From assembly GCA_900767835.1 (NCBI GenBank), contig CAAGAO010000028.1:14907-78906 (forward strand): DNA of 64,000 nucleotides, in the 5' to 3' direction. A model generated the notes under the pieces. The model did not search any database, was not told the DNA's origin, and saw only the letters and a program-made list of their open reading frames with translations. Origin of the DNA: Clostridia bacterium (GTDB taxonomy: Bacteria; Bacillota; Clostridia; Christensenellales; UBA1242). The position numbers and the translations under genes were made by a program. Within the stretch, counting starts at the first letter, position 1; every line of letters begins with the position of its first letter. Below, in pieces: positions 24,442 to 32,246 of the stretch.

Positions 24442-24518
24442 GGGAGTTTAGCTCAGTTGGTTAGAGCATCTGCCTTACAAGCAGAGGGTCATAGGTTCGA
24501 GTCCTTTAACTCCCACCA
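24442..24518 (+). tRNA. tRNA-Val (anticodon TAC)
   Basis: The acceptor stem GGGAGTT (24442-24448) pairs with AACTCCC (24508-24514), followed by the discriminator A and an encoded CCA. The D stem is GCTC/GAGC. The anticodon stem TCTGC/GCAGA holds the loop CTTACAA, giving anticodon TAC, which reads GUA and other valine codons. The T loop is TTCGAGT, with one mismatch in the T stem. It stands alone with its own promoter and terminator. Confidence 0.95.
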
Positions 24519-24526
24519 CCTAGTAG

Positions 24527-24568
24527 CCATTAGATATTGAAAACACAATATCTAGTGGTTATTTTTTT
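24527..24568 (+). terminator. tRNA-Val terminator
   Basis: CCATTAGATATTG pairs with CAATATCTAGTGG around a 6-base loop, followed by a T7 tract. Confidence 0.85.
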
Positions 24569-24789
24569 ATAAAAAATTTTTTTATAAAAAAGTGGTGTCA
24601 AAAGTTGTGTCATATTAAATTAGTGCTAATACAAACTAAAATATGTAATAAATGATTTATTAGCATTAATAATTGAAAAATATAAAATTATTCTATATTC
24701 TAATTTTAAGATTTTGCTAAACAAATACATAGTTAAATAATAAATGTAAATAAAATTATGCGGTATAGGAAAATATTTTGTCTTTTTTA

Positions 24790-24818
24790 TTGACTTTTGT
24801 GTATTTGGGATATATAAT
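24790..24818 (+). promoter_or_regulatory. Promoter of the double-HTH regulator
   Basis: TTGACT (24790-24795), a 17-base spacer and TATAAT (24813-24818). The ribosome site AGGAAGG lies about 25 bases downstream. Confidence 0.7.
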
Positions 24819-24865
24819 AAAATAGAATTTTGAATTTGATATAATTTAGGAAGGTAAAATACTTT

Positions 24866-25294
24866 ATGACAAACTTTAATGATACACTATTAAAAGAAAT
24901 TGAGAAAAGAGGAATGAGCATAAGATCATTTGCGGATTATGTTGGAATTAAGGATACAACTTTTAGAGATTTATTGCGTAGCGAAAATATAATGCTTAGA
25001 AATGCTTTAAAAATTGTAGATAAACTTGGAACTTCATTAGATTACTTTGAAAAGAAAACAAAAACATATGAATGTAATTTTAAAAAGAATTATACAGTAA
25101 ATTTATATAAATCATTAAAAGAATATTTAGCACTTAACAAAGTAAGTTATACAAGATTATGTAGTGAAGCCAAAATATCAAAAGCAAATTTATCTCGTTG
25201 GCAACAAGGTGGCGAACCAAAATATCAAACCATAGTAAATCTTGCAAATTACTTTAATGTTTCAATAGATAAATTTATTGGTAGAGTGGATTAA
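24866..25294 (+). CDS. Regulator with two tandem XRE-type HTH domains
   Basis: A 142-residue protein that is two Cro/cI-type helix-turn-helix domains joined by a Lys-rich linker. Domain 1 (about residues 5-60) reads MSIRSFADYVGIKDTTFRDL with LGTSLDYF closing it. Domain 2 (about 80-140) reads VSYTRLCSEAKISKANLSRW with FNVSIDKFIG. The domains are diverged, so they may recognise different half-sites, and one monomer could bind like a dimer. Promoter and ribosome site (AGGAAGG) are good, and a strong terminator follows, so it is monocistronic. Its target is unknown. Confidence 0.8.
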   Translation: MTNFNDTLLKEIEKRGMSIRSFADYVGIKDTTFRDLLRSENIMLRNALKIVDKLGTSLDYFEKKTKTYECNFKKNYTVNLYKSLKEYLALNKVSYTRLCSEAKISKANLSRWQQGGEPKYQTIVNLANYFNVSIDKFIGRVD

Positions 25295-25306
25295 ATATTT
25301 TTAAAC

Positions 25307-25345
25307 AAACACCATTAGGAAATGAAACCTAATGGTGTTTTTTTT
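25307..25345 (+). terminator. Strong terminator
   Basis: AAACACCATTAGG pairs perfectly with CCTAATGGTGTTT around an 8-base loop, then a long T tract. Confidence 0.9.
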
Positions 25346-25465
25346 TATGAAAGCAAGAATAATACGAATAAAATGAGTATTTTCTTATGAAAGTAAGAAT
25401 AATACGAATGAAATGAGTATTTTCGTATGAATGCAGGAGCAATACATACGAAGTAAAATATTTCT
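25346..25465 (+). repeat. 40-base tandem repeat, three copies
   Basis: Copies start at 25346, 25386 and 25426, each beginning TATGAA. The first two differ at a few bases (TATGAAAGYAAGAATAATAC); the third is more diverged. The period is exactly 40 bases and does not keep a reading frame. Confidence 0.75.
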
Positions 25466-25754
25466 TGCGAATTTAAAAAGGCTTAAAAGGTAAAATTAAT
25501 TACATTGTGTTTATAATAGTTAAAAGAATATATTAATTTACTTTATATTTTTTTATCTTGAATTTATATGACAAATAATAAAAAGATTTGATTAAGATAA
25601 TTATGTTTGTTTGATTTTTTAGTTCTAATAGTTAAAAAAGATTCATATCATACATTGATTATTTCGACAAAATAATCACTTTAAAGTTTGTTTTTGTCAC
25701 ATAATCGCATTCACATTATTTATATTTTAAATTAATATTAAAAGCGAGGTTTAA

Positions 25755-26540
25755 ATGTTCTGTGTAGTTAAATCTAGGTCTATTAAATATGTTTTAATGG
25801 TTCTTCTTGTAACAATACTTTTGGCAATCTCAATTAATGGAGCAGTTTCTGCTGAAGTGTTTTTTGGATATTCAACAAGAAAAGTTCCTATATATTGTGT
25901 AGACACTCAGCAAAAACAAGTTGCAATATCTTTTGATGCGGCATGGGGTGCGGACAAAACAAAACAAATAGTTGATATTTGCAAAGAGTATAATGTTAGG
26001 GCTACATTCTTTTTGGTTGGTTTTTGGGTAGATAAATACGGCGATATGGTAAAATATATTGACGAAAATGGTTTTGAGATAGGTACACATTCAAATACTC
26101 ATCCAGATATGGCAAAACTAAACAAAGATGCAATAAGTCAAGAATTAGATAAAAGTATGGAATTGATTACTAACATAACTGGCAAACAGATTGAACTTTT
26201 TAGAGCCCCTTTTGGTTCGTACAATAACACACTTTTAGATGTTGCAGAAAGTAAAGGTTTAAAAACGATTCAATGGGATGTTGACAGTTTAGACTGGAAA
26301 GGTCTTAGTGGAGAGGCAATAACAACAAGAATACTAAATGGAGTTAAAAACGGCTCAATAATTCTATGTCATAACAATAGTGACCATATTATTGACGCCT
26401 TGCCAATGATTCTAGATAGGCTTGCAAAAAAAGGTTATAAAGTTGGTGCGGTTGGTGATTTAATTTATAAAGACAATTATCAAATAGACAGGGCAGGACT
26501 TCAAAAATCAACATTAAAGGAGAAAATTGATGAAAATTGA
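25755..26540 (+). CDS. pdaB: Polysaccharide deacetylase, PdaB-like
   Basis: A 261-residue NodB-family carbohydrate deacetylase with an N-terminal membrane helix or signal (about residues 12-32). The catalytic motifs are in order: SFDAAWG (motif 1, in the PdaB style rather than TFDDG), HSNTHPDM with the two zinc His, RAPFGSYN, WDVDSLDW and the final LCHNN. PdaB is needed for cortex maintenance in Bacillus sporulation, which suggests a sporulating or formerly sporulating lineage. The start at 25755 follows GCGAGG; alternative ATG codons lie downstream. The last 11 bases overlap the SSB-like gene. Confidence 0.85.
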   Translation: MFCVVKSRSIKYVLMVLLVTILLAISINGAVSAEVFFGYSTRKVPIYCVDTQQKQVAISFDAAWGADKTKQIVDICKEYNVRATFFLVGFWVDKYGDMVKYIDENGFEIGTHSNTHPDMAKLNKDAISQELDKSMELITNITGKQIELFRAPFGSYNNTLLDVAESKGLKTIQWDVDSLDWKGLSGEAITTRILNGVKNGSIILCHNNSDHIIDALPMILDRLAKKGYKVGAVGDLIYKDNYQIDRAGLQKSTLKEKIDEN

Positions 26541-27180
26541 ACAAATGAACAATAATAGAGTTTTTTTAAGTGGTACTGTTGAAAGTGAACCAAAATTCAG
26601 TCACGAAACATTCGGTGAGGCATTTTATGATGTTATTCTTTTAGTTCCAAGATTATCCAATCATTTAGATAGGGTACCAGTAACTGTGTCGGAGAAAATG
26701 CTTTCGGGCGGTAATTTTGAAGTTGGTAAATATGTTTGCATAAAAGGTCAGTTTAGAAGTTATAATAAGATAGAAGAAAACAAAAGTAAATTAATGCTTA
26801 CTGTTTTTGTGCGTGAAGTATGTGACTTTGAAGAGGATATGAATCCTAATATAATAGAAATAACAGGCTTTATTTGTAAAGAGCCAACATATAGAACAAC
26901 ACCATTTAATAGAGAAATATGTGATTGTTTGATTGCTGTAAATAGGGCATACAATAAAAGTGATTATTTGCCTTGCATTGCTTGGGGTAGAAATGCAAAA
27001 TTCGTAAGCGGTTTGGCTGTTGGTACAAAGGTTGGTATTGTAGGAAGAATACAGTCAAGAGAGTACCAAAAACATTTAGAGACTGGTGAAACAATTTCTA
27101 GAATTGCTTATGAGGTTTCTGTTAACAAAATTCAAACAGATGAGCAAGAAATCATAAAGGGCGAAGGACAATTATCTTAG
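26530..27180 (+). CDS. SSB-like protein with two OB folds
   Basis: A 216-residue single-stranded-DNA-binding family protein. The N-terminal half (about residues 8-98: NRVFLSGTVESEPKFSH, VPVTVSEKM, YVCIKGQFRS) and the C-terminal half (about 105-205: IIEITGFICKEPTYR, LPCIAWGRNAKFV, VGIVGRIQSREY) each read as an SSB OB fold, with the second nearer to canonical SSB. There is no acidic C-terminal tip for partner recruitment. The ATG at 26530 follows AAAGGAG (26516-26522) and overlaps the pdaB stop, so the two are coupled. It may be an accessory or regulatory SSB rather than the main one. Confidence 0.75.
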   Translation: MKIEQMNNNRVFLSGTVESEPKFSHETFGEAFYDVILLVPRLSNHLDRVPVTVSEKMLSGGNFEVGKYVCIKGQFRSYNKIEENKSKLMLTVFVREVCDFEEDMNPNIIEITGFICKEPTYRTTPFNREICDCLIAVNRAYNKSDYLPCIAWGRNAKFVSGLAVGTKVGIVGRIQSREYQKHLETGETISRIAYEVSVNKIQTDEQEIIKGEGQLS

Positions 27181-27191
27181 GACACACAACG

Positions 27192-27232
27192 AATAATTGG
27201 TTTTTACTAAATGGTAAAAATCAATTATTTTT
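27192..27232 (+). terminator. Terminator after the SSB-like gene
   Basis: AATAATTG and TTTTTAC pair with GTAAAAA and CAATTATT, followed by T residues. Confidence 0.8.
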
Positions 27233-27372
27233 TAGTTACTATAGGGACGAAATAAACAAAGTATAATACTTCTTGTTATTTTACATTAAATAATGTACAA
27301 ATTTATTTAAAAAATGTTAAATATAACCCAACAATTTTTTATGCTTTTATATTACCGATTGTGTGTATTGAC

Positions 27373-27401
27373 TTGTGTATAAATAAATTTTGTGGTACAA
27401 T
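27373..27401 (+). promoter_or_regulatory. argS promoter
   Basis: TTGTGT (27373-27378), a 17-base spacer and TACAAT (27396-27401). TTGACT lies just upstream at 27368. No T-box features were seen. Confidence 0.45.
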
Positions 27402-27424
27402 ACTAGCGTTAAAAAGGATAAAAA

Positions 27425-29113
27425 ATGAATTTTAAAGAGATAATAGGCAGTGGCATAGTTTTGCCAGAAGTAACTTGTGATATAAACTCTTTGGTTACAG
27501 AAACAGCGGATAAAACAAAGGGAGATTATACATTTTGTTGTTTTTCACTTGCAAAAGTTTTAAAAAAGAGTCCAATAGAAATTGCAAATAGCATTAAAGA
27601 GAATTATAGTCTAGATGGAATTGTAGATAAAATAGAAGTAGTAAATGGTTATGTTAATTTCTTTTTAAATAAAGAATATTGTAGCAAAAATATATTAAAC
27701 GAAATATATAATAATAAATGTTTTGAGCCATTGAAAGAATATTCAAATCAAACTGTTTGTTTAGATTATAGTTCGGTCAATCTTGCAAAATATATGCATA
27801 TAGGGCATTTGTCTACAACGATGATAGGTGAAAGTTTGGCACGCATATATAAGGCACTTGGCTATAATGTCGTTCGAATCAACTATATTGGTGACTATGG
27901 AACTCCATTTGGCAAAATGTTGTATGCTCACTTGACTTGGGGTAATGATTTGGAATTAGAAGCAAGAGGAGTTGATTATTTACAAGACATATATGTTGAA
28001 TTTTGCAAACGTGCGGAAAAAGATGAATCTTTAGAAGAAAAAGCAAGAGAATATTTTAAGAAAATTTGTGATAAAGATGAAAAAGTTTATCCAATTTTTC
28101 AAAAGTTTATAGAGATTTCTAAAAAAGAAGCAAATAGAATTTTGAATTTGCTTGGTGTTCAGTTTGATTCTTGGAAAGGTGAAAGTTCGTATAGTGACTC
28201 TCTTGATGAAGTTGTTGATATGTTAAGAACAAAAAACTTGTTGATGGAAAGTCAAGGTGCGTTGGTTGTTGACCTAGAAAAGTATAATTTAGGTACTTGT
28301 TTAATTCAAAAATCGGACGGCACAAGTTTGTATGCAACGCGTGATATTTCAGCAGCTATTGACAGATATAATACTTATCACTTTAATAAGATGATATATG
28401 TTACTGCGGTTCAACAAAAATTGCATTTTCAACAATTTTTTAAAATTCTTGAACTTTTAGGATATAATTTTAACAAAGATTTGCAACATGTATACTATGG
28501 AATGTTTTCACTTCCAAATGGCAAAATTGCATCAAGAAAAGGTAAACAGGCAGTACTTGTTGATTTAATGGATTATTCTTATAATAAAGCATTAGATATA
28601 ATAAAAGACCGCAATTATGACGAAATCAAAAAGAAGGAAATTGCAAACAAGATTGCATTCAGCGCTTTAAAATTTTCTGCCCTAAAAAACGAAAGAATAA
28701 AAGATACAGTGTTTGACATAGAAAATGCATTTAGTTTTGAAGGCGATACTTCAGCATATATTCAATATACCTATGCAAGAATATGTAGCATTATTAAAAA
28801 AGCAAATCTTAATGACGACTTTGAAAGCATTAATTATGATGCAATTAATTCAGATATTGTTTTCAACATTCTAATGATGGTAAATAATTATCAAAGTATA
28901 GTTTTAAAAGCTATGCAAAATAGCGAACCAAGCATAGTTAGTAAATATTTGCTTGATATGTGTAAAATGTTAAATAAATTTTACACAACCGAAAAAGTAA
29001 TAACTGCCGATACAGAAACAACGAAAGCGAAAATATATTTATTAAAAAATGTTAAAAAAGTATTAACAAAATTGTTTAATCTTGTATGTATTGATACAGT
29101 TGAAGAAATGTAA
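27425..29113 (+). CDS. argS: Arginyl-tRNA synthetase
   Basis: A class I synthetase that charges tRNA-Arg with arginine. The 562-residue protein has the N-terminal ArgRS domain (about 1-100), the HIGH signature as NLAKYMHIGHLSTTMIG (about residues 122-138), the conserved RINYIGDYGTPFGKM, a KMSKS-like KIASRKGKQ near residue 368 and a DALR anticodon-binding domain at the C-terminus (FSFEGDTSAYIQYTYARI). The ribosome site AAAGGA lies 8 bases before the ATG. Monocistronic, with a terminator at 29157. Confidence 0.95.
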   Translation: MNFKEIIGSGIVLPEVTCDINSLVTETADKTKGDYTFCCFSLAKVLKKSPIEIANSIKENYSLDGIVDKIEVVNGYVNFFLNKEYCSKNILNEIYNNKCFEPLKEYSNQTVCLDYSSVNLAKYMHIGHLSTTMIGESLARIYKALGYNVVRINYIGDYGTPFGKMLYAHLTWGNDLELEARGVDYLQDIYVEFCKRAEKDESLEEKAREYFKKICDKDEKVYPIFQKFIEISKKEANRILNLLGVQFDSWKGESSYSDSLDEVVDMLRTKNLLMESQGALVVDLEKYNLGTCLIQKSDGTSLYATRDISAAIDRYNTYHFNKMIYVTAVQQKLHFQQFFKILELLGYNFNKDLQHVYYGMFSLPNGKIASRKGKQAVLVDLMDYSYNKALDIIKDRNYDEIKKKEIANKIAFSALKFSALKNERIKDTVFDIENAFSFEGDTSAYIQYTYARICSIIKKANLNDDFESINYDAINSDIVFNILMMVNNYQSIVLKAMQNSEPSIVSKYLLDMCKMLNKFYTTEKVITADTETTKAKIYLLKNVKKVLTKLFNLVCIDTVEEM

Positions 29114-29156
29114 AAACATACATTAATAAATTAACATAAAACGAAATTAATACAAA

Positions 29157-29194
29157 AAATATGCAAATATAATAAAAATTTTGCATATTTTTTT
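29157..29194 (+). terminator. argS terminator
   Basis: AAATATGCAAA pairs with TTTTGCATATTT, then a T tract. Confidence 0.8.
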
Positions 29195-29277
29195 ATATTT
29201 AAGAGTAATACAATCGGGAAGTTGTGTTTTTTGAATTAAAGTAAATCAATTAAGTTTGAGGCTAATTTATTTGCAAA

Positions 29278-30153
29278 TTATTTAATAATTTCAATAAATT
29301 TAGTCAAGGCTTTGTTGGTTATGTTTTTATTGGTCAAGCATACAATTTCGCGAGCATTAATTGAAAAATTAGGGTAAATAACTTCAACTTCTTTTTTGTT
29401 TATATAATCTTTGTAATACTCTTTATTTACAAAGGCAACACCAAAACCTTTTTTTACAAATTCATAAAGTAGGATATAATTATCCAATTCATATTTGGGT
29501 TTTAAAATAATACCATTATCTTTAAAATAATTACTAATAGTAATTCGTGAATTATTATTTATACTAGGCAAAATTAAATCATTAACAGGGAAGTTTTCAA
29601 TGTCAATGTTTTCATTATTATATTTATTTTTATATTCTTCATTGCCAATTAATTGGTATTTTACATCATATTGTTTAATAACGTTAAAATCATTAATATT
29701 ATCAATTTTGTCAATAAATATCATATCTAGTTCATTATTTTTTAAATTTTCAGCAAGTTTTTCATTTGTTAGTCTTGTCATAGATATTTGAATGTTTGGA
29801 TATTTTTTAGCAAAATTACTTAAATACTCTAGTAATATTTGATTGACATTTGAACTGCTTGCACCAATTCTTAAAATACCATCATTAAGTTTATTGTAGT
29901 TGTCTGCGAGTATTTCTGCTTCGGAAAACTTATCAATTGCATCTTTTACTTTGTTATATAAAACTTTTCCAAAAGGGGTTAGTTCCACACCTTTGCTTTT
30001 TCGTATAAATAATGTTTGATTTAATTCTTTTTCCAACTCTTTAATAGAAAATGAAACTGCAGGCTGTGATATATATAAAATTTCGCTTGCTTTGGATATA
30101 TTTTTTTCTTTTGCAACGACACAAAAGCATTTATATAAGTTTAAGTTTGTCAT
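29278..30153 (-). CDS. LysR-family transcriptional regulator
   Basis: A 291-residue LysR-type regulator. The N-terminal winged HTH (about residues 1-62) reads NISKASEILYISQPAVSFSI with LEKELNQTLFIRKSKGVELT. The effector domain follows (90-290), including GILRIGASSSNVNQILLEYL and the usual two periplasmic-binding-protein-like lobes. AGGAG lies about 15 bases before the ATG, rather far. It is transcribed divergently from thyX (85-base gap), the typical LysR layout, so thyX could be a target. No effector can be inferred. Confidence 0.88.
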   Translation of the reverse strand: MTNLNLYKCFCVVAKEKNISKASEILYISQPAVSFSIKELEKELNQTLFIRKSKGVELTPFGKVLYNKVKDAIDKFSEAEILADNYNKLNDGILRIGASSSNVNQILLEYLSNFAKKYPNIQISMTRLTNEKLAENLKNNELDMIFIDKIDNINDFNVIKQYDVKYQLIGNEEYKNKYNNENIDIENFPVNDLILPSINNNSRITISNYFKDNGIILKPKYELDNYILLYEFVKKGFGVAFVNKEYYKDYINKKEVEVIYPNFSINAREIVCLTNKNITNKALTKFIEIIK

Positions 30154-30238
30154 AAATAATTTTTATATCTCCTATAAAATATTTGTTATTTTAATTATAT
30201 CAAACTTGTAGTAATATTGCAAGCGAGGAGATAAAAAA

Positions 30239-31384
30239 ATGGAATTTCACATATATGCAACAACATCATTAAACAGAAACAATGTACAAGAAACTTTTAA
30301 TAAAATGGGTGGAGAACTTGCAGGCATATGTTATATGTCTGGAACACTTGGCGATGTTATCAAGCAACCAAGTGAAAAAATATTAAAAAGGGCGGAAATG
30401 GTAAAAGAAAATCGTCATCATAGTGTTTTTGACCATGAGTATATAACACTATATTTACAAGATGTGCCAAAAATGTTTGCAATGCTTTTAAATAATGAAA
30501 AGATGTACGCAACAAGCGAAAAGAGTGCGAGATACACTCAAATGAATGTAAAAGGTATAGAATTAGATTTATATACAAAATGGAAGGAGATTTTTATAAG
30601 ATTAATCAAAAGTAAATATGGTAATGAGCCATATTTTGATGATAAACGAATTGAAAAACTAGCACAAGAAAATGCAAGATATTTCTTGTCGGTTTACACA
30701 GACACATCACTTGCTTACACAACATCATATAGACAATTAAATTATCTATATACTTGGCTTAAAAATATTGAAAATCACCCTAGTAACTTAATTAAAAAAT
30801 TAAAGCCAACCGCTGATAAATTTTGTTTATTTTTAGAAATTAATCACTTAGTTGACCCTAAAATTGCTAATTTAGCTGATGAAAAAGGATTTAGTCTAAT
30901 AGCACAAAAAGACCGCAAAGAATATTTTGGAGATGTATATTCAACAAAATATTACGGCTCATTCGCTGAACTTGCACAAGCACAAAGGCACAGAACTTTA
31001 AGTTATGAAATAAAAGAATTAAATTTTGCAACTTTTTATGTTCCAAAAATAATAAGAGATAACGAAACACTAAAAACAATGTGGGTTGAGGATATGCTTA
31101 AAGTTAAAGACATAACTCCACAAGGGCAAATTGTACAAATTTTTGAAAGAGGAACGCCTGAAAACTTTATATTAAAATTAAAGGAAAGACTTTGCACTTG
31201 TGCACAATTAGAAATTAACGACCAAACCAAAGCAACACTAGAAAAATATATTAAAAACACTGATGATGCGGAAGTAAAAGCAATGCTTGAAAAATATAAC
31301 AAAGGTGCAAGATGTACCAGCGGTTTTAAATGCAATACGCCTTGTGGTTTTGCTGATGGAATAAACCTAGATAGAGAAATTTGA
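30239..31384 (+). CDS. thyX: FAD-dependent thymidylate synthase ThyX-like
   Basis: ThyX makes dTMP from dUMP with methylene-tetrahydrofolate and FAD/NADPH. The 381-residue protein carries the ThyX motif as AQRHRTLSYEI (about residues 244-254), an upstream HHSVFDHEYITLYLQ segment with the folate/FAD His, and SARYTQ near residue 100. It is longer than typical ThyX (about 220-250 residues) because of an extended C-terminus that ends in a Cys-rich patch (ARCTSGFKCNTPCGF), which might bind metal. The strong ribosome site GAGGAGA lies 9 bases before the ATG. Confidence 0.85.
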   Translation: MEFHIYATTSLNRNNVQETFNKMGGELAGICYMSGTLGDVIKQPSEKILKRAEMVKENRHHSVFDHEYITLYLQDVPKMFAMLLNNEKMYATSEKSARYTQMNVKGIELDLYTKWKEIFIRLIKSKYGNEPYFDDKRIEKLAQENARYFLSVYTDTSLAYTTSYRQLNYLYTWLKNIENHPSNLIKKLKPTADKFCLFLEINHLVDPKIANLADEKGFSLIAQKDRKEYFGDVYSTKYYGSFAELAQAQRHRTLSYEIKELNFATFYVPKIIRDNETLKTMWVEDMLKVKDITPQGQIVQIFERGTPENFILKLKERLCTCAQLEINDQTKATLEKYIKNTDDAEVKAMLEKYNKGARCTSGFKCNTPCGFADGINLDREI

Positions 31385-31556
31385 AAATAATTATTTATTT
31401 TTATTTAGTGATATAGGAATAACACAATCAATGTGGACTGTTTATTTATTAACAAACACTTTTGAATAAATACAAAGATTATGCTCGCAAATTGATATTT
31501 AAAAAATAATAAAATTATAACAAAAATATAAAAAAATGTAAAAAAAGGATAAAAAT

Positions 31557-32078
31557 ATGAAAATTTTAAATCAATGTGAAAATAAAAACTTTAAAAAATG
31601 TGATAAAAATACATATGAAAATTTTAACACTTCTGAAAAAATATCTCTTAATAATGACAATATAAACTATTGTATGGGTGATCATTGTCAAATAGCAACA
31701 TATCCATCAGGACTTTTGCTTGTTAAAAAATCGGCAAACGAAATATCATTAAAATTTGTAAACAATAATGGCGAAGTCCTTTTTGATATAAAGAGAGATG
31801 AGCTTGTAGAAATGCAAAATAATATTTACGATATTAACGCTCTTGTTTGTAGTTCTGGTGTGCTTGTTTCATATAAATATTATTATGGTGAAGAATATGT
31901 CTATTACACATACAATAATGCAGAAATTCACGCATATACTTTTGACAAAATAAAAGATAAAATAGACAAATTTGAGAAAAACTTAGGATTATACTACAAC
32001 GAAAACAAAGTTGCTCCTAAAACAAAATCTGCACTTGCAAATTATATTGAAATTGTTGAAGATAATTGCAAAGAATAA
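31557..32078 (+). CDS. Hypothetical protein
   Basis: A 173-residue soluble protein beginning MKILNQCENKNFKKCDK. The first 45 residues are Asn/Lys-rich and look disordered. The centre (about 45-125) is beta-rich with many Tyr (SYKYYYGEEYVYYTYNN), and the C-terminus is helical. It has no signal peptide, membrane span or recognised motif. AAAAAGGAT precedes the ATG. It stands alone between thyX and the terminator before lepA. Confidence 0.6.
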   Translation: MKILNQCENKNFKKCDKNTYENFNTSEKISLNNDNINYCMGDHCQIATYPSGLLLVKKSANEISLKFVNNNGEVLFDIKRDELVEMQNNIYDINALVCSSGVLVSYKYYYGEEYVYYTYNNAEIHAYTFDKIKDKIDKFEKNLGLYYNENKVAPKTKSALANYIEIVEDNCKE

Positions 32079-32164
32079 AAATTTACATTAAAAATATTAA
32101 GTTAAAAACATTAAATAATTAATTAGTTTATTAATTAACAAAATCACTATTAAAATAAAAATGC

Positions 32165-32193
32165 AAAAAAATTTGCCAATCGGCAAATTTTTT
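32165..32193 (+). terminator. Terminator
   Basis: AAAAAATTTGCC pairs with GGCAAATTTTTT around AATC. It ends the 31557 gene before lepA. Confidence 0.85.
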
Positions 32194-32246
32194 ATTACAA
32201 TATACCAAAGAGTTTTGTTTAAAAATTTAGAAGACTAGGAGTAATT

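Larger units (their letters stand above)
24519..24865 (+). other. Gene-free stretch after tRNA-Val
   Basis: It holds the tRNA terminator, a GTGGTGTCAAAAGTTGTGTCA stretch around 24592-24612 with a repeated GTGTCA, AT-rich sequence and the promoter of the double-HTH gene. tRNA 3' ends are common integration sites, but no integrase or duplicated tRNA end is visible here. Confidence 0.4.
25295..25754 (+). other. Gene-free stretch before pdaB
   Basis: About 460 bases holding the terminator at 25307, a three-copy 40-base tandem repeat at 25346, AT-rich sequence and a hairpin TGATTATTT/AAATAATCA (25656-25678). CATACATT at 25648-25655, preceded by ATA 18 bases upstream, loosely resembles a mother-cell sigma-E promoter; this is tentative. 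Confidence 0.45.

Noticed and set aside
24592..24612. Prophage attachment site next to tRNA-Val
   Set aside because: The GTGTCA repeat is suggestive, but no integrase and no second copy of the tRNA 3' end occur in the window, so it is not called as an att site.
27233..27424. T-box leader for argS
   Set aside because: No GGUGGNACCGCG-type antiterminator or specifier stem was found; the gap looks like an ordinary promoter region.
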